In this document: positions 1 through 5,269 of the stretch, piece after piece
Position numbering within the stretch: the first letter of the stretch is position 1
Layout: every line of letters starts with the position of its first letter
NCBI GenBank assembly: GCA_019233415.1
Contig: JAFAMK010000002.1
Location: 1-5,269, forward strand
From: Vulcanimicrobiota bacterium
Lineage (GTDB): Bacteria > Vulcanimicrobiota > Vulcanimicrobiia > Vulcanimicrobiales > Vulcanimicrobiaceae
Length of the DNA stretch: 5,269 nucleotides
Direction of reading: 5' to 3'
Made by a program: the position numbers and the translations under genes
The notes under the pieces: model-generated
What the model was told of the DNA's origin: nothing
The model's database searches: none
The model's input: only the letters and a program-made list of their open reading frames with translations

Positions 1-908
1 TGCGCGGCTTTGTTGTTGCGCCCGAGCGTCAAGTCGCTCTTGTAGTACCACTCGATGCCCCAGTAGCCTTCGCGCGCTTCGGGCGGGAGACCGTAGAGCG
101 GTTCCAGCTCGACCTGCGGGCCGCCAACCGGGTACTTCTTGAGCAGACCGAACTGGTTCATCTGCTTCAGGCAGTTCGTGTAGTCGTCGCCCTGCACGAA
201 GACGAGCACGAGGTCGGGCTTCGCGGCGTCGATCTTCGTCAGGTACGAGCTGAAGTCGGTCGTCCCGAGCGGCGTCAGCTCGTTGCCGACGATCGTTCCG
301 CCGACACGCTGCAGCACGTCCTTGAAGCCGGTTTCGAGCGCGTGGCCGTACGCGTAGTCCGGCGTGATGAAGAACCACCGCTTGCCGAAGCGCTTGGCGA
401 GCGCGTAGCCCGTCGCGTGCGTCTCCATCCACGTGCTGTGGCACGTGCGGAAGACGTTCCAGTGACAGCTCTTTCCGGTCACGTCGTCGGTGTGGCCGCC
501 GGAATCGACGAACAGCGTGCCGAGCGAATTCGAGACGCCGGCGACCGAGAGCGAGACGCCGCTCGAAACGGTTCCGACCAGCGCGACGACCTTGTCCTGA
601 TTGACCAGCTTGCGCGCCTTTTGCGCCGCGACACCGGGGTCGTTCTGCTCGTCTTCTTTCACCAGCTCGATGCGCCGGCCCATCGCGCCGCCGCGCTTGT
701 TCCACGCGTCGGCGGCCATCGTGAAGCCGTTGGTCTCGTTCTCGCCCGGCGCCGCGTAGACGCCCGTGTACGGTTCGAGCAGCCCGATCTTGATGGTGTC
801 GGCCGCCTCGCCGATGCGCGGCAGGTAGGCGGGGATGCCGAACGCCGCGGCGGTTCCCGCGCCGGCGAGCGCGACGAAGCGACGGCGGCTGAGGGCGGGA
901 CGAACCAT
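1..908 (-). CDS. ABC transporter substrate-binding protein, LivJ-like (partial, 3' end missing)
   Basis: This is the periplasmic solute-binding component of an ABC importer with the type 1 periplasmic-binding fold (Peripla_BP_6; branched-chain amino acid, urea or amide class). The frame reads without a stop from the ATG at 908 to the left edge, giving 302 residues; family members are usually about 400. Residues 7-12, SRRRFV, form a twin-arginine motif followed by a small hydrophobic stretch and an Ala-rich cleavage region near residue 36, so Tat export is likely. There is no lipobox Cys. The mature part opens with IKIGLLEPYTG (39-49), the usual first strand and ligand loop, then KARKLVNQDKVVALVGTVSSG (97-117), with one residue pair after it completing the next loop. 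The segment FRTCHSTWMETHATGYALA (153-171) and ITPDYAYGH (181-189) are typical of the family. Cys148 and Cys156 could pair. AGGAGG sits five bases before the ATG. The ligand cannot be told from sequence, and no permease or ATPase gene is in view. The fold assignment is firm; the substrate is unknown. Confidence 0.9.
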   Translation of the reverse strand, partial: MVRPALSRRRFVALAGAGTAAAFGIPAYLPRIGEAADTIKIGLLEPYTGVYAAPGENETNGFTMAADAWNKRGGAMGRRIELVKEDEQNDPGVAAQKARKLVNQDKVVALVGTVSSGVSLSVAGVSNSLGTLFVDSGGHTDDVTGKSCHWNVFRTCHSTWMETHATGYALAKRFGKRWFFITPDYAYGHALETGFKDVLQRVGGTIVGNELTPLGTTDFSSYLTKIDAAKPDLVLVFVQGDDYTNCLKQMNQFGLLKKYPVGGPQVELEPLYGLPPEAREGYWGIEWYYKSDLTLGRNNKAA

Positions 909-913
909 GGGTA

Positions 914-919
914 CCTCCT
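914..919 (-). promoter_or_regulatory. Ribosome binding site of the substrate-binding protein gene
   Basis: AGGAGG on the minus strand, five bases before the ATG at 908. It is a near-perfect Shine-Dalgarno sequence and fixes this ATG as the start, which also puts the twin-arginine motif at residues 7-12 as expected. Confidence 0.85.
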
Positions 920-1014
920 CGCGATGCCGGTGCCGGAGAAAAATTGCGCCGGCGGCCCGTGCACAGTAAGACTTCTGTCGCACCGGGACCTGCGGAGGGC
1001 GAAGGATTGCTTGT

Positions 1015-1072
1015 CTTGCCCTGCGAAGGAGGACAGTCTCTCTTCCGCCTCGGGTTACCGGAAAGGGGCAAG
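1015..1072 (+). promoter_or_regulatory. Possible folded 5' leader covering the ribosome binding site
   Basis: CTTGCCC (1015-1021) is exactly complementary to GGGCAAG (1066-1072), which overlaps the presumed Shine-Dalgarno sequence of the propeller gene. Inside this 7-bp closing stem, TTCCG (1043-1047) can pair with CGGAA (1059-1063). GGAC (1031-1034) can pair with GTCC (1072-1075) as a competing alternative. A perfect AAGGAGG at 1026-1032 has no start codon at usable distance. I do not recognise a known riboswitch class. Pairings this short arise by chance in GC-rich DNA, so this is a candidate only. Confidence 0.25.
1061..1068 (+). promoter_or_regulatory. Presumed ribosome binding site of the propeller gene
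   Basis: GAAAGGGG lies nine bases before the ATG at 1078. It is a moderate purine-rich Shine-Dalgarno match and supports the 1078 start over the in-frame ATGs at codons 4 and 9. Confidence 0.55.
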
Positions 1073-1077
1073 TCCGC

Positions 1078-3105
1078 ATGAAACCGATGCCGCGCGCCGC
1101 CATGCCTTCGCTGACGGTGCTCCTCGCGTGCGCCGTGGCCGTCGGAGCCGGCCTGGTCGCGCAGCGCTCGTCGCCGAGCCGCGCCGCCGCGGCGGCGAAA
1201 GACGTCCTGACCTTCCACGGCGACAACCTCCGCACGGGCTGGTTTCGCAGCGAGACGACGCTGACGCCGACGAACGTGCGCGCGTCGTTCGGCCCGCTGC
1301 TCACGTTCCGCTTTCCGGGAAAGGTTTACGCGCAGCCGCTCTTCGTGAGCGGTGAAACCGTCGCCAGCGGCAGCACGCACGACCTCGTGCTGATCGCGAC
1401 CGCCGCCGACCAGCTGTACGCGGTCGACGGCACGACGAACGCGCTGGTCTGGAGACGCTCGTTCACCAATCCGCCGTCGGTCGTGCAGCAGTCGTGGGTC
1501 GACACGAACTGCATGGACGTCAACCCCGACGTCGGAATCGTCGGGACGCCGGTCGCCGACCGCGCACTCGACCGTCTCTTCGTCGTCGTCCCGACGCGCG
1601 AGACGTCGAACGGCGCGACGACGTATCATCTGCGGCTTCACGCGGTCTCGCTGAAGAACGGCGCCGACGCGGTTCCGCCGGTCGAAGTCACCGGCCAAAC
1701 CGGTTCGCAGCGGGTGAGCCCGCTCAACAACTTCCAGCGCGCCGGGCTGCTCGAAGCGAACGGGAACGTCTACGTCGCGCTGGCCTCGCACTGCGACAAG
1801 CAGACCGCGGTGACGCACGGCTGGCTCCTCGCGTACAACGCGACGACGCTCGCGCAGACCGGCAACCTGCTCAACACGACGCGCACGAACCCGCAGAACT
1901 ACTTCCTCGGTTCGCCGTGGATGGCGGGATTCGCGCCGGCCGCCGACGCGCAGGGCAACATCTATTTCGTCACCGGGAACGGCCCGTTCAACGGCTCGAC
2001 GAGCTGGGCGATGTCGGTGATGAAAGTGCCGCCGAACCTCGACATCAGCAAGGCGACGTACTTCACGCCGGGGACGTGGGCGCAGGACAGCTCGGAAGAC
2101 GACGACCTCGCGTCGGGCGGCGCGATGCTCCTCCCCGACCAGAGCGGCGCGTATGCGCACCTGCTCATCACCGGCGGGAAGTGCCGCAACTACGGCGACG
2201 GCCCGTGCTTGAAGTACATCCTCAACCGCGACCGGCTCGGCGGCGCGCAAGCGACGCCGAGCCCGTATCCGAACGGCACGCAGCCGCCCGCGCCGGCGCT
2301 CTGGCAAGCCGACACCGCCGGCGCGATGTGGGGCGGGCCGGCGTACTTCGCGACGACGAGCGGGCAGTACGTGCTCTACGGCGGCGGCCTGAGCGGCTAC
2401 ACCTACACGAATCCGATGCTCAGCACGTACGCGCTCACCGCCTCGCCCGTCGGGCTGCGCCTGCTGAGCAGCGCGTCGTACGCGAACGGCTGCCTCGAAT
2501 GCCGCAGCGGCGGCTCGCAGCCCGTCGTTTCGTCGAACGGGATGCAGCCCGGCACCGCAGTCGTGTGGGTCGTGCAGACGCCGGGTGGTTCGGGCGGCAC
2601 GATCACGCTGTACGCGTTCAACCCGTCGACGATGGCGACGCTCTACCAAGGCGCGGCCGGCCAATGGCTCAAGAGCCCGGGGACGACGTACCAGGGCGGC
2701 GCGATGGTCTCGCCGCTCGTCGCGAACGGCAAGGTCTACGTTCCGGCACAGGAGCAGGTGACCGTGTTCGGCCTGCGCGGCGCCGCTCTGGCCGGCACGA
2801 AGCCGTCCACGGTAACGCTCGCGCCGCCCGCGACCGCGCTCGCCGCGACGGCCAGGGGACATGCGGCGGCGCCGCACCGGGTGCTCGGCCGGATCGTCGC
2901 GCTCACCGGCGCGCGGTTCACGCTGCGCACGCGCGCCGGGGCCTTATTGCAGGTCGACGCGAGCGAGGCGATCCGGAGCGGCGACTTCTCGGCGCCGCTG
3001 TTCGTTGGCAAGCCGGTCCTGGTGACGGGAACGCGCGTGGGCGGCGTCTTCCACGCGGTCAGCGTCAGCCGCGCCGACTCGCTGCAGGGCGGTCCGGACA
3101 GCTGA
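1078..3105 (+). CDS. Secreted PQQ-type beta-propeller protein with C-terminal DUF5666-like domain
   Basis: This 675-residue protein is predicted to be secreted or anchored by its N-terminus. After a short Arg-containing start, residues 11-28 form a hydrophobic helix, with an Ala-rich stretch to residue 40. Cys18 lies inside the helix and is not a good lipobox. Residues 42-566 carry about eight repeats of the propeller pattern, a beta strand, then 'LYAVD', then a small polar turn, as in DLVLIATAADQLYAVDG (102-118), NIYFVTGN (294-301), VLYGGG (432-437), ITLYAFNPST (509-518) and GKVYVPA (551-557). The opening HGDNLRTGWF (47-56) is common in quinoprotein-like secreted propellers. The mature part has six Cys (145, 239, 369, 377, 472, 475), likely disulfides; the CxxC at 472-475 is not followed by His, so it is no heme site. 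After a Pro/Ala linker (570-600), residues 601-667 resemble a DUF5666/OB-like domain (VLGRIVALTG...). PQQ binding and enzyme activity cannot be shown from sequence; a structural or adhesive role is possible. Confidence 0.8.
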   Translation: MKPMPRAAMPSLTVLLACAVAVGAGLVAQRSSPSRAAAAAKDVLTFHGDNLRTGWFRSETTLTPTNVRASFGPLLTFRFPGKVYAQPLFVSGETVASGSTHDLVLIATAADQLYAVDGTTNALVWRRSFTNPPSVVQQSWVDTNCMDVNPDVGIVGTPVADRALDRLFVVVPTRETSNGATTYHLRLHAVSLKNGADAVPPVEVTGQTGSQRVSPLNNFQRAGLLEANGNVYVALASHCDKQTAVTHGWLLAYNATTLAQTGNLLNTTRTNPQNYFLGSPWMAGFAPAADAQGNIYFVTGNGPFNGSTSWAMSVMKVPPNLDISKATYFTPGTWAQDSSEDDDLASGGAMLLPDQSGAYAHLLITGGKCRNYGDGPCLKYILNRDRLGGAQATPSPYPNGTQPPAPALWQADTAGAMWGGPAYFATTSGQYVLYGGGLSGYTYTNPMLSTYALTASPVGLRLLSSASYANGCLECRSGGSQPVVSSNGMQPGTAVVWVVQTPGGSGGTITLYAFNPSTMATLYQGAAGQWLKSPGTTYQGGAMVSPLVANGKVYVPAQEQVTVFGLRGAALAGTKPSTVTLAPPATALAATARGHAAAPHRVLGRIVALTGARFTLRTRAGALLQVDASEAIRSGDFSAPLFVGKPVLVTGTRVGGVFHAVSVSRADSLQGGPDS

Positions 3106-3156
3106 GCGAGCGCTTCGCACGGGGACGGTGGACATGCGGGCAGAATCTGTTCGTTT
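3106..3156 (+). other. Short gap before citrate synthase without a ribosome binding site
   Basis: These 51 bases lie between the propeller stop and the citrate synthase ATG. The only purine run is GCGGGCAGA (3136-3144), whose GGG ends 16 bases before the ATG, too far to act as a normal Shine-Dalgarno. TGGACA (3129-3134) is a 5/6 match to a -35 box, but a -10 at normal spacing would overlap the start codon. The gap is 17 sense codons long in the same frame as both genes. I find no terminator hairpin. Confidence 0.5.
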
Positions 3157-4347
3157 ATGTCCACCGTGGTCAATCCGGGTCTCGAAGGGGTCGTCGTCGG
3201 CGAAACCGTTCTCAGCAACGTCGAGGGGGAGGTCGGGCGGCTCACCTACCGCGGCTACGACATCCACGATCTCGCGGAGCACGCGAACTTCGAGGAAGTC
3301 GCGCACCTGCTGCTGTTCGGGCACCTCCCGACGCACGACGAGCTGGGCGACTTCAACCGCCGCCTCGCATCGCGCCGCGCGCTCCCGTCGGGATTGCTCG
3401 CGATGCTGCACGCGGTCCCGCGCGACGCGTGGCCGATGGACGTGCTGCGCACGGCGACCTCGGCGGTCGCGCACTTCGTGCCGCACCGGCCCGACGGCTC
3501 GCACGAGACCTCGGTCGACACCGCGGTCGACCTGATCGCGAAGTTCCCGACGATCGTCGCGACGTGGGACCGCATGCGCCGCGGCCTCGAACCGATCGCG
3601 CCCGATCCGAAGCTGACGACCGCCGCGAACTTCCTGTACATGCGGACCGGTGAGAAGCCGATCCCCGAGGCCGAAAAGGCGCTCGACACGTACCTCGTGC
3701 TGCTCGCCGACCACTCGTACAACGCGTCGACGTTCTCCGCGCGCGTGACGGCTTCGACCGGTGCCGACATCTACTGCGCGGTCACCGCGGCGGTCGCGAC
3801 GCTCGCCGGCGACCTGCACGGCGGTGCGCCGGCGAAGGTCATGACGATGCTCGAAGAGATCGGGCTGCCGGAGAAGGCCGAGCCGTACGTGCGCGACCTG
3901 CTCGCGCGGCACGAGAAGATCATGGGGATGGGGCACCGCGAGTACAAGATTCGCGATCCGCGCGCCGCGCAGCTCGAGCAGATGGCGAAGAACCTGACCG
4001 AGAAGTCGCACACGAAGTGGTACCTGATCGCGCGCGCGCTCGAAGACGCGTCGAACAAGGTGCTACAAGAGGCGAAGCCCGGCAAGCGCATCTACGCGAA
4101 CGTCGAGTTCTACACCGCGCCGACGCTGTCGAGTCTCGGGATTCCGTCCGACGAGTTCACCTGCATGTTCGCCTGCGGGCGCGTCGCGGGCTGGACGGCG
4201 CACGTGCTCGAGCAGTTCTCGCACAACCGCCTGATTCGGCCGCAGGCGACGTACGTCGGCCCCGAGGTGCATCCGTACGAGCCGATCGGCAAGCGCCACG
4301 GCCAGAACGGCGCCACGAACGGCAAGAGCGCGGGAGCGAACAACTGA
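3157..4347 (+). CDS. gltA: Citrate synthase (CitA-like, Glu in place of the usual catalytic Asp)
   Basis: This cytoplasmic enzyme should condense acetyl-CoA with oxaloacetate to give citrate, the entry step of the TCA cycle; 2-methylcitrate synthase is the main alternative. At 396 residues it is the short dimeric type without the N-terminal domain of E. coli GltA. The N-terminus GLEGVVVGET...YRGYDIHDLA (8-40) is typical. Family landmarks are the first catalytic His in DLHGGAP (His221), the second in GMGHREYK (His260), DPRA (267-270), GRVAGWTAHVLEQ (341-353) with Arg342, and RLIRPQA (358-364). The usual NVDFYS motif reads NVEFYT, so Glu317 (GAG, 4105-4107) replaces the catalytic Asp. From memory, Bacillus subtilis CitA shares HGGAP and NVEFY. 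The last 16 residues (HGQNG...GANN) are a low-complexity tail. ATG 3157 is the first ATG, GTG or TTG in frame after the in-frame stop at 3103-3105, but it has no Shine-Dalgarno. hisB follows at once, suggesting a shared transcript. Confidence 0.93.
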   Translation: MSTVVNPGLEGVVVGETVLSNVEGEVGRLTYRGYDIHDLAEHANFEEVAHLLLFGHLPTHDELGDFNRRLASRRALPSGLLAMLHAVPRDAWPMDVLRTATSAVAHFVPHRPDGSHETSVDTAVDLIAKFPTIVATWDRMRRGLEPIAPDPKLTTAANFLYMRTGEKPIPEAEKALDTYLVLLADHSYNASTFSARVTASTGADIYCAVTAAVATLAGDLHGGAPAKVMTMLEEIGLPEKAEPYVRDLLARHEKIMGMGHREYKIRDPRAAQLEQMAKNLTEKSHTKWYLIARALEDASNKVLQEAKPGKRIYANVEFYTAPTLSSLGIPSDEFTCMFACGRVAGWTAHVLEQFSHNRLIRPQATYVGPEVHPYEPIGKRHGQNGATNGKSAGANN

Positions 4348-4348
4348 C

Positions 4349-4374
4349 CCCTTTGCCGGGCTCAGGACAGGCTC
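4349..4374 (+). repeat. Short dispersed-repeat-like sequence at the gltA-hisB junction
   Basis: After a CCCTTTGCC lead-in there is a direct repeat GGCTC (4359-4363), AGGACA (4364-4369), GGCTC (4370-4374). The core GCTCAGGACAGGCT closely resembles, from memory, a short sequence scattered in many copies between genes of various environmental bacteria, usually written TTCGACAAGCTCAGGACAGG or similar. Only one copy lies in this window, so its repetitive nature here is inferred. It begins two bases after the citrate synthase stop and runs into the first codons of hisB. Confidence 0.4.
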
Positions 4375-4955
4375 GCCGCGCGCAGGTCCGCCGCGAGACG
4401 AAGGAAACGCGGATCGACCTGCAGCTCGCGCTCGACGGCGGGCCGGTCTCCATCGCGACCGGCGTCGACTTCTTCGATCACATGCTGGGCGCGCTCGCGA
4501 CGCACGCCGGCCTCGGGTTCGAGCTGGCTGCGCGCGGCGACGGGATGGACCACCATCATCTCGTCGAGGACGTCGGGATCGCGCTCGGCCGCGCGATCGA
4601 CGAAGCCCTCGGCGACAAGCGCGGCATCACGCGCTTCGGCTCGATCGCGGTGCCGCTCGACGACGCGCTCGTGCAGTGCGCGGTCGATCTGAGCGGCCGG
4701 CCCTATCTGAACTACGACGTGCCGCTATCGGCCGAGAAGCTCGGCGCGCTGCCGACGGAGCTCGTGCCGCATTTCTTCCGCAGCATCGTCGATCACGGGA
4801 AGTTCAACCTCCACCTGCTGCGCTGGGCCGGAACGAACAACCATCACCTGTGCGAAGCCGCGTTCAAAGCGTTCGCCCGCGCCTTCGCACAAGCCAAAGT
4901 CGTCACCGCAAACACCGCAGTCCCCTCAACGAAAGGCTCCCTCACCGAGGCGTAG
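4353..4955 (+). CDS. hisB: Imidazoleglycerol-phosphate dehydratase
   Basis: This enzyme dehydrates imidazole glycerol phosphate to imidazole acetol phosphate, the sixth step of histidine synthesis, in the cytoplasm as a Mn-dependent 24-mer. From the TTG at 4353 it is 200 residues, the normal size of the monofunctional enzyme. It carries RRETKET (13-19), FFDHML (40-45), the first metal motif HHLVED (68-73), HFFRSIVDHGKFNLH (140-154), the second metal motif NNHHLCEA (162-169) and the conserved C-terminal PSTKG (191-195). All expected His and Glu ligands are present, so it should be active. There is no ATG or GTG between the citrate synthase stop and the conserved RRETKET. TTG 4353 starts five bases after that stop. 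CTG 4344 overlaps the stop and has GGGAG (4332-4336) seven bases upstream, a better-spaced Shine-Dalgarno but a rarer start codon. Either way translation is probably coupled to citrate synthase. No other his gene is in view. Function is firm, the start uncertain. Confidence 0.93.
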   Translation: MPGSGQARRAQVRRETKETRIDLQLALDGGPVSIATGVDFFDHMLGALATHAGLGFELAARGDGMDHHHLVEDVGIALGRAIDEALGDKRGITRFGSIAVPLDDALVQCAVDLSGRPYLNYDVPLSAEKLGALPTELVPHFFRSIVDHGKFNLHLLRWAGTNNHHLCEAAFKAFARAFAQAKVVTANTAVPSTKGSLTEA

Positions 4956-4976
4956 CGACCCGGCGACGCACGTGCC

Positions 4977-5269
4977 CTATTTCGGGCGAATCCGGTAGAT
5001 CGCGCCCCCGCTGTCTTCCGACACGAAGAGCGACCCATCCGTTCCCACGGCAACACCCGTGGGCCGGCAACTCCGCGACCCGTCGGCATTCTGACACCCA
5101 CCGGCGAACTCGCTCCACTGCACGTCCGGATTCTGCCAATCCACCGCGCGCGCCGGATTCGCGCCGTTGAACCGCATGAACGCAACGCGCGGTTGAACCG
5201 GCGGCTGATGCCAAGAGCCGTGCAGCGCTACAAATGCTCCGCCGCGATACGCGGCCGGAAACGCATACT
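4977..5269 (-). CDS. PQQ-dependent sorbosone/glucose dehydrogenase-like protein (partial, C-terminal 96 residues)
   Basis: The frame is open from the right edge to a TAG at 4977-4979, so only the C-terminal 96 residues are seen and the true start lies outside. An in-frame ATG at 5175-5177 is internal, because the conserved segment YRGGAFVALHGSW continues upstream of it. That segment, then VAFMRFNG, then RPTGVAVGTDGSLFVSED and the terminal GAIYRIRP, match the last blades of soluble PQQ-dependent sugar dehydrogenases of the sorbosone/glucose dehydrogenase (GSDH) family. These six-bladed propellers are usually exported and oxidise sugars or other aldehydes with bound PQQ. The segment EFAGGCQNADGSRSCRPTG has two Cys that may form a disulfide. 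The gene converges on hisB, with 21 bases between the stops. Family placement is fairly secure; the substrate is unknown and the catalytic part is outside the window. Confidence 0.85.
   Translation of the reverse strand, partial: YAFPAAYRGGAFVALHGSWHQPPVQPRVAFMRFNGANPARAVDWQNPDVQWSEFAGGCQNADGSRSCRPTGVAVGTDGSLFVSEDSGGAIYRIRPK

Larger units (their letters stand above)
909..1077. promoter_or_regulatory. Divergent intergenic region, promoters not resolved
   Basis: These 169 bases separate two divergently read genes, so both promoters should lie here. No convincing promoter stands out. A weak plus-strand candidate is TTGCGC (944-949), a 17-base spacer and TAAGAC (967-972), each matching the consensus at only three of six positions. 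The patch AAAAATT (939-945) is the most AT-rich part. GCCGG occurs twice in tandem at 926-936, and its inverse CCGGC lies at 949-953. This makes a possible 5-bp hairpin or operator in the leader of the minus-strand gene. All of these are suggestions only. Confidence 0.4.

Noticed and set aside
1129..1134. A lipoprotein signal (LLAC, Cys18) in the propeller protein
   Set aside because: The Cys is followed by ten more hydrophobic residues and lies in the middle of the helix rather than at its end, so a lipobox is unlikely.
342..1355. A 337-codon plus-strand open frame crossing the left-hand gene and the intergenic region
   Set aside because: It is antisense to the substrate-binding protein gene, runs across the divergent promoter region into the propeller gene in a different frame, and shows no protein-like pattern.
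3129..3157. A sigma-70 promoter for citrate synthase using TGGACA as -35
   Set aside because: At normal spacing the -10 would be CGTTTA on top of the start codon, and the better -10-like CAGAAT is only six bases from the -35.
1494..3653. A 719-codon plus-strand open frame overlapping the propeller and citrate synthase genes
   Set aside because: Its translation is an Arg/Ala-rich low-diversity string with no domain pattern. It is the offset frame of GC-rich genes, while the overlapped frames encode recognisable conserved proteins.
2944..4011. A 355-codon minus-strand open frame opposite the citrate synthase
   Set aside because: It is an Arg/Val/Asp-rich translation without motifs, fully antisense to a well-conserved gene, and typical of complementary-strand shadows at high GC.
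4956..4976. A terminator hairpin between the convergent hisB and dehydrogenase genes
   Set aside because: The 21-base gap has only a 3-bp GGC/GCC pairing and no T-run.
4977..5177. A separate 66-residue minus-strand small protein
   Set aside because: The same frame continues upstream to the window edge with the conserved YRGGAFVALHGSW segment, so it is the end of a longer sugar dehydrogenase and the ATG is internal.

Overview
The window is high-GC DNA with strong GCG/CGC/TCG/GAC codon preference and dense coding on both strands. It looks like chromosomal DNA of a free-living bacterium, probably an uncultured soil-type lineage. Eremiobacterota/Vulcanimicrobiota-like DNA is a guess from codon style and gene mix; nothing in the window proves it. 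I see no tRNA, rRNA, transposase, integrase, CRISPR array or phage gene.

Layout. (1) Positions 1-908, minus strand: the first 302 residues of a Tat-exported ABC-transporter substrate-binding protein of the Leu/Ile/Val-binding (LivJ-like) fold; its 3' end lies beyond the left edge. (2) Positions 909-1077: a divergent intergenic region holding both ribosome binding sites and a plus-strand leader that could fold over its own ribosome binding site. (3) Positions 1078-3105, plus: a secreted PQQ-type beta-propeller protein with a small C-terminal DUF5666-like domain. (4) Positions 3157-4347, plus: a citrate synthase of the HGGAP/NVEFY type (like Bacillus subtilis CitA), with Glu at the position where most citrate synthases have the catalytic Asp. 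(5) Positions 4353-4955, plus: imidazoleglycerol-phosphate dehydratase (hisB), directly after the citrate synthase stop, with no ATG or GTG start and a short GGCTC-AGGACA-GGCTC repeat-like sequence over its first codons. (6) Positions 4977-5269, minus: the last 96 residues of a PQQ-dependent sorbosone/glucose dehydrogenase-like protein, convergent with hisB and entering from the right edge.

How they fit together. Citrate synthase (entry to the TCA cycle) and HisB (sixth step of histidine synthesis) are cytoplasmic housekeeping enzymes, probably on one transcript. The three other proteins are exported: a solute-binding protein and two beta-propeller quinoprotein-type proteins, consistent with periplasmic capture or oxidation of small organic compounds. 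No direct link between the two groups is visible. No defence, toxin-antitoxin or other obviously new system is present. The points most worth checking are the Glu-type citrate synthase active site, the hisB start with its repeat-like sequence, and the folded leader before the propeller gene.
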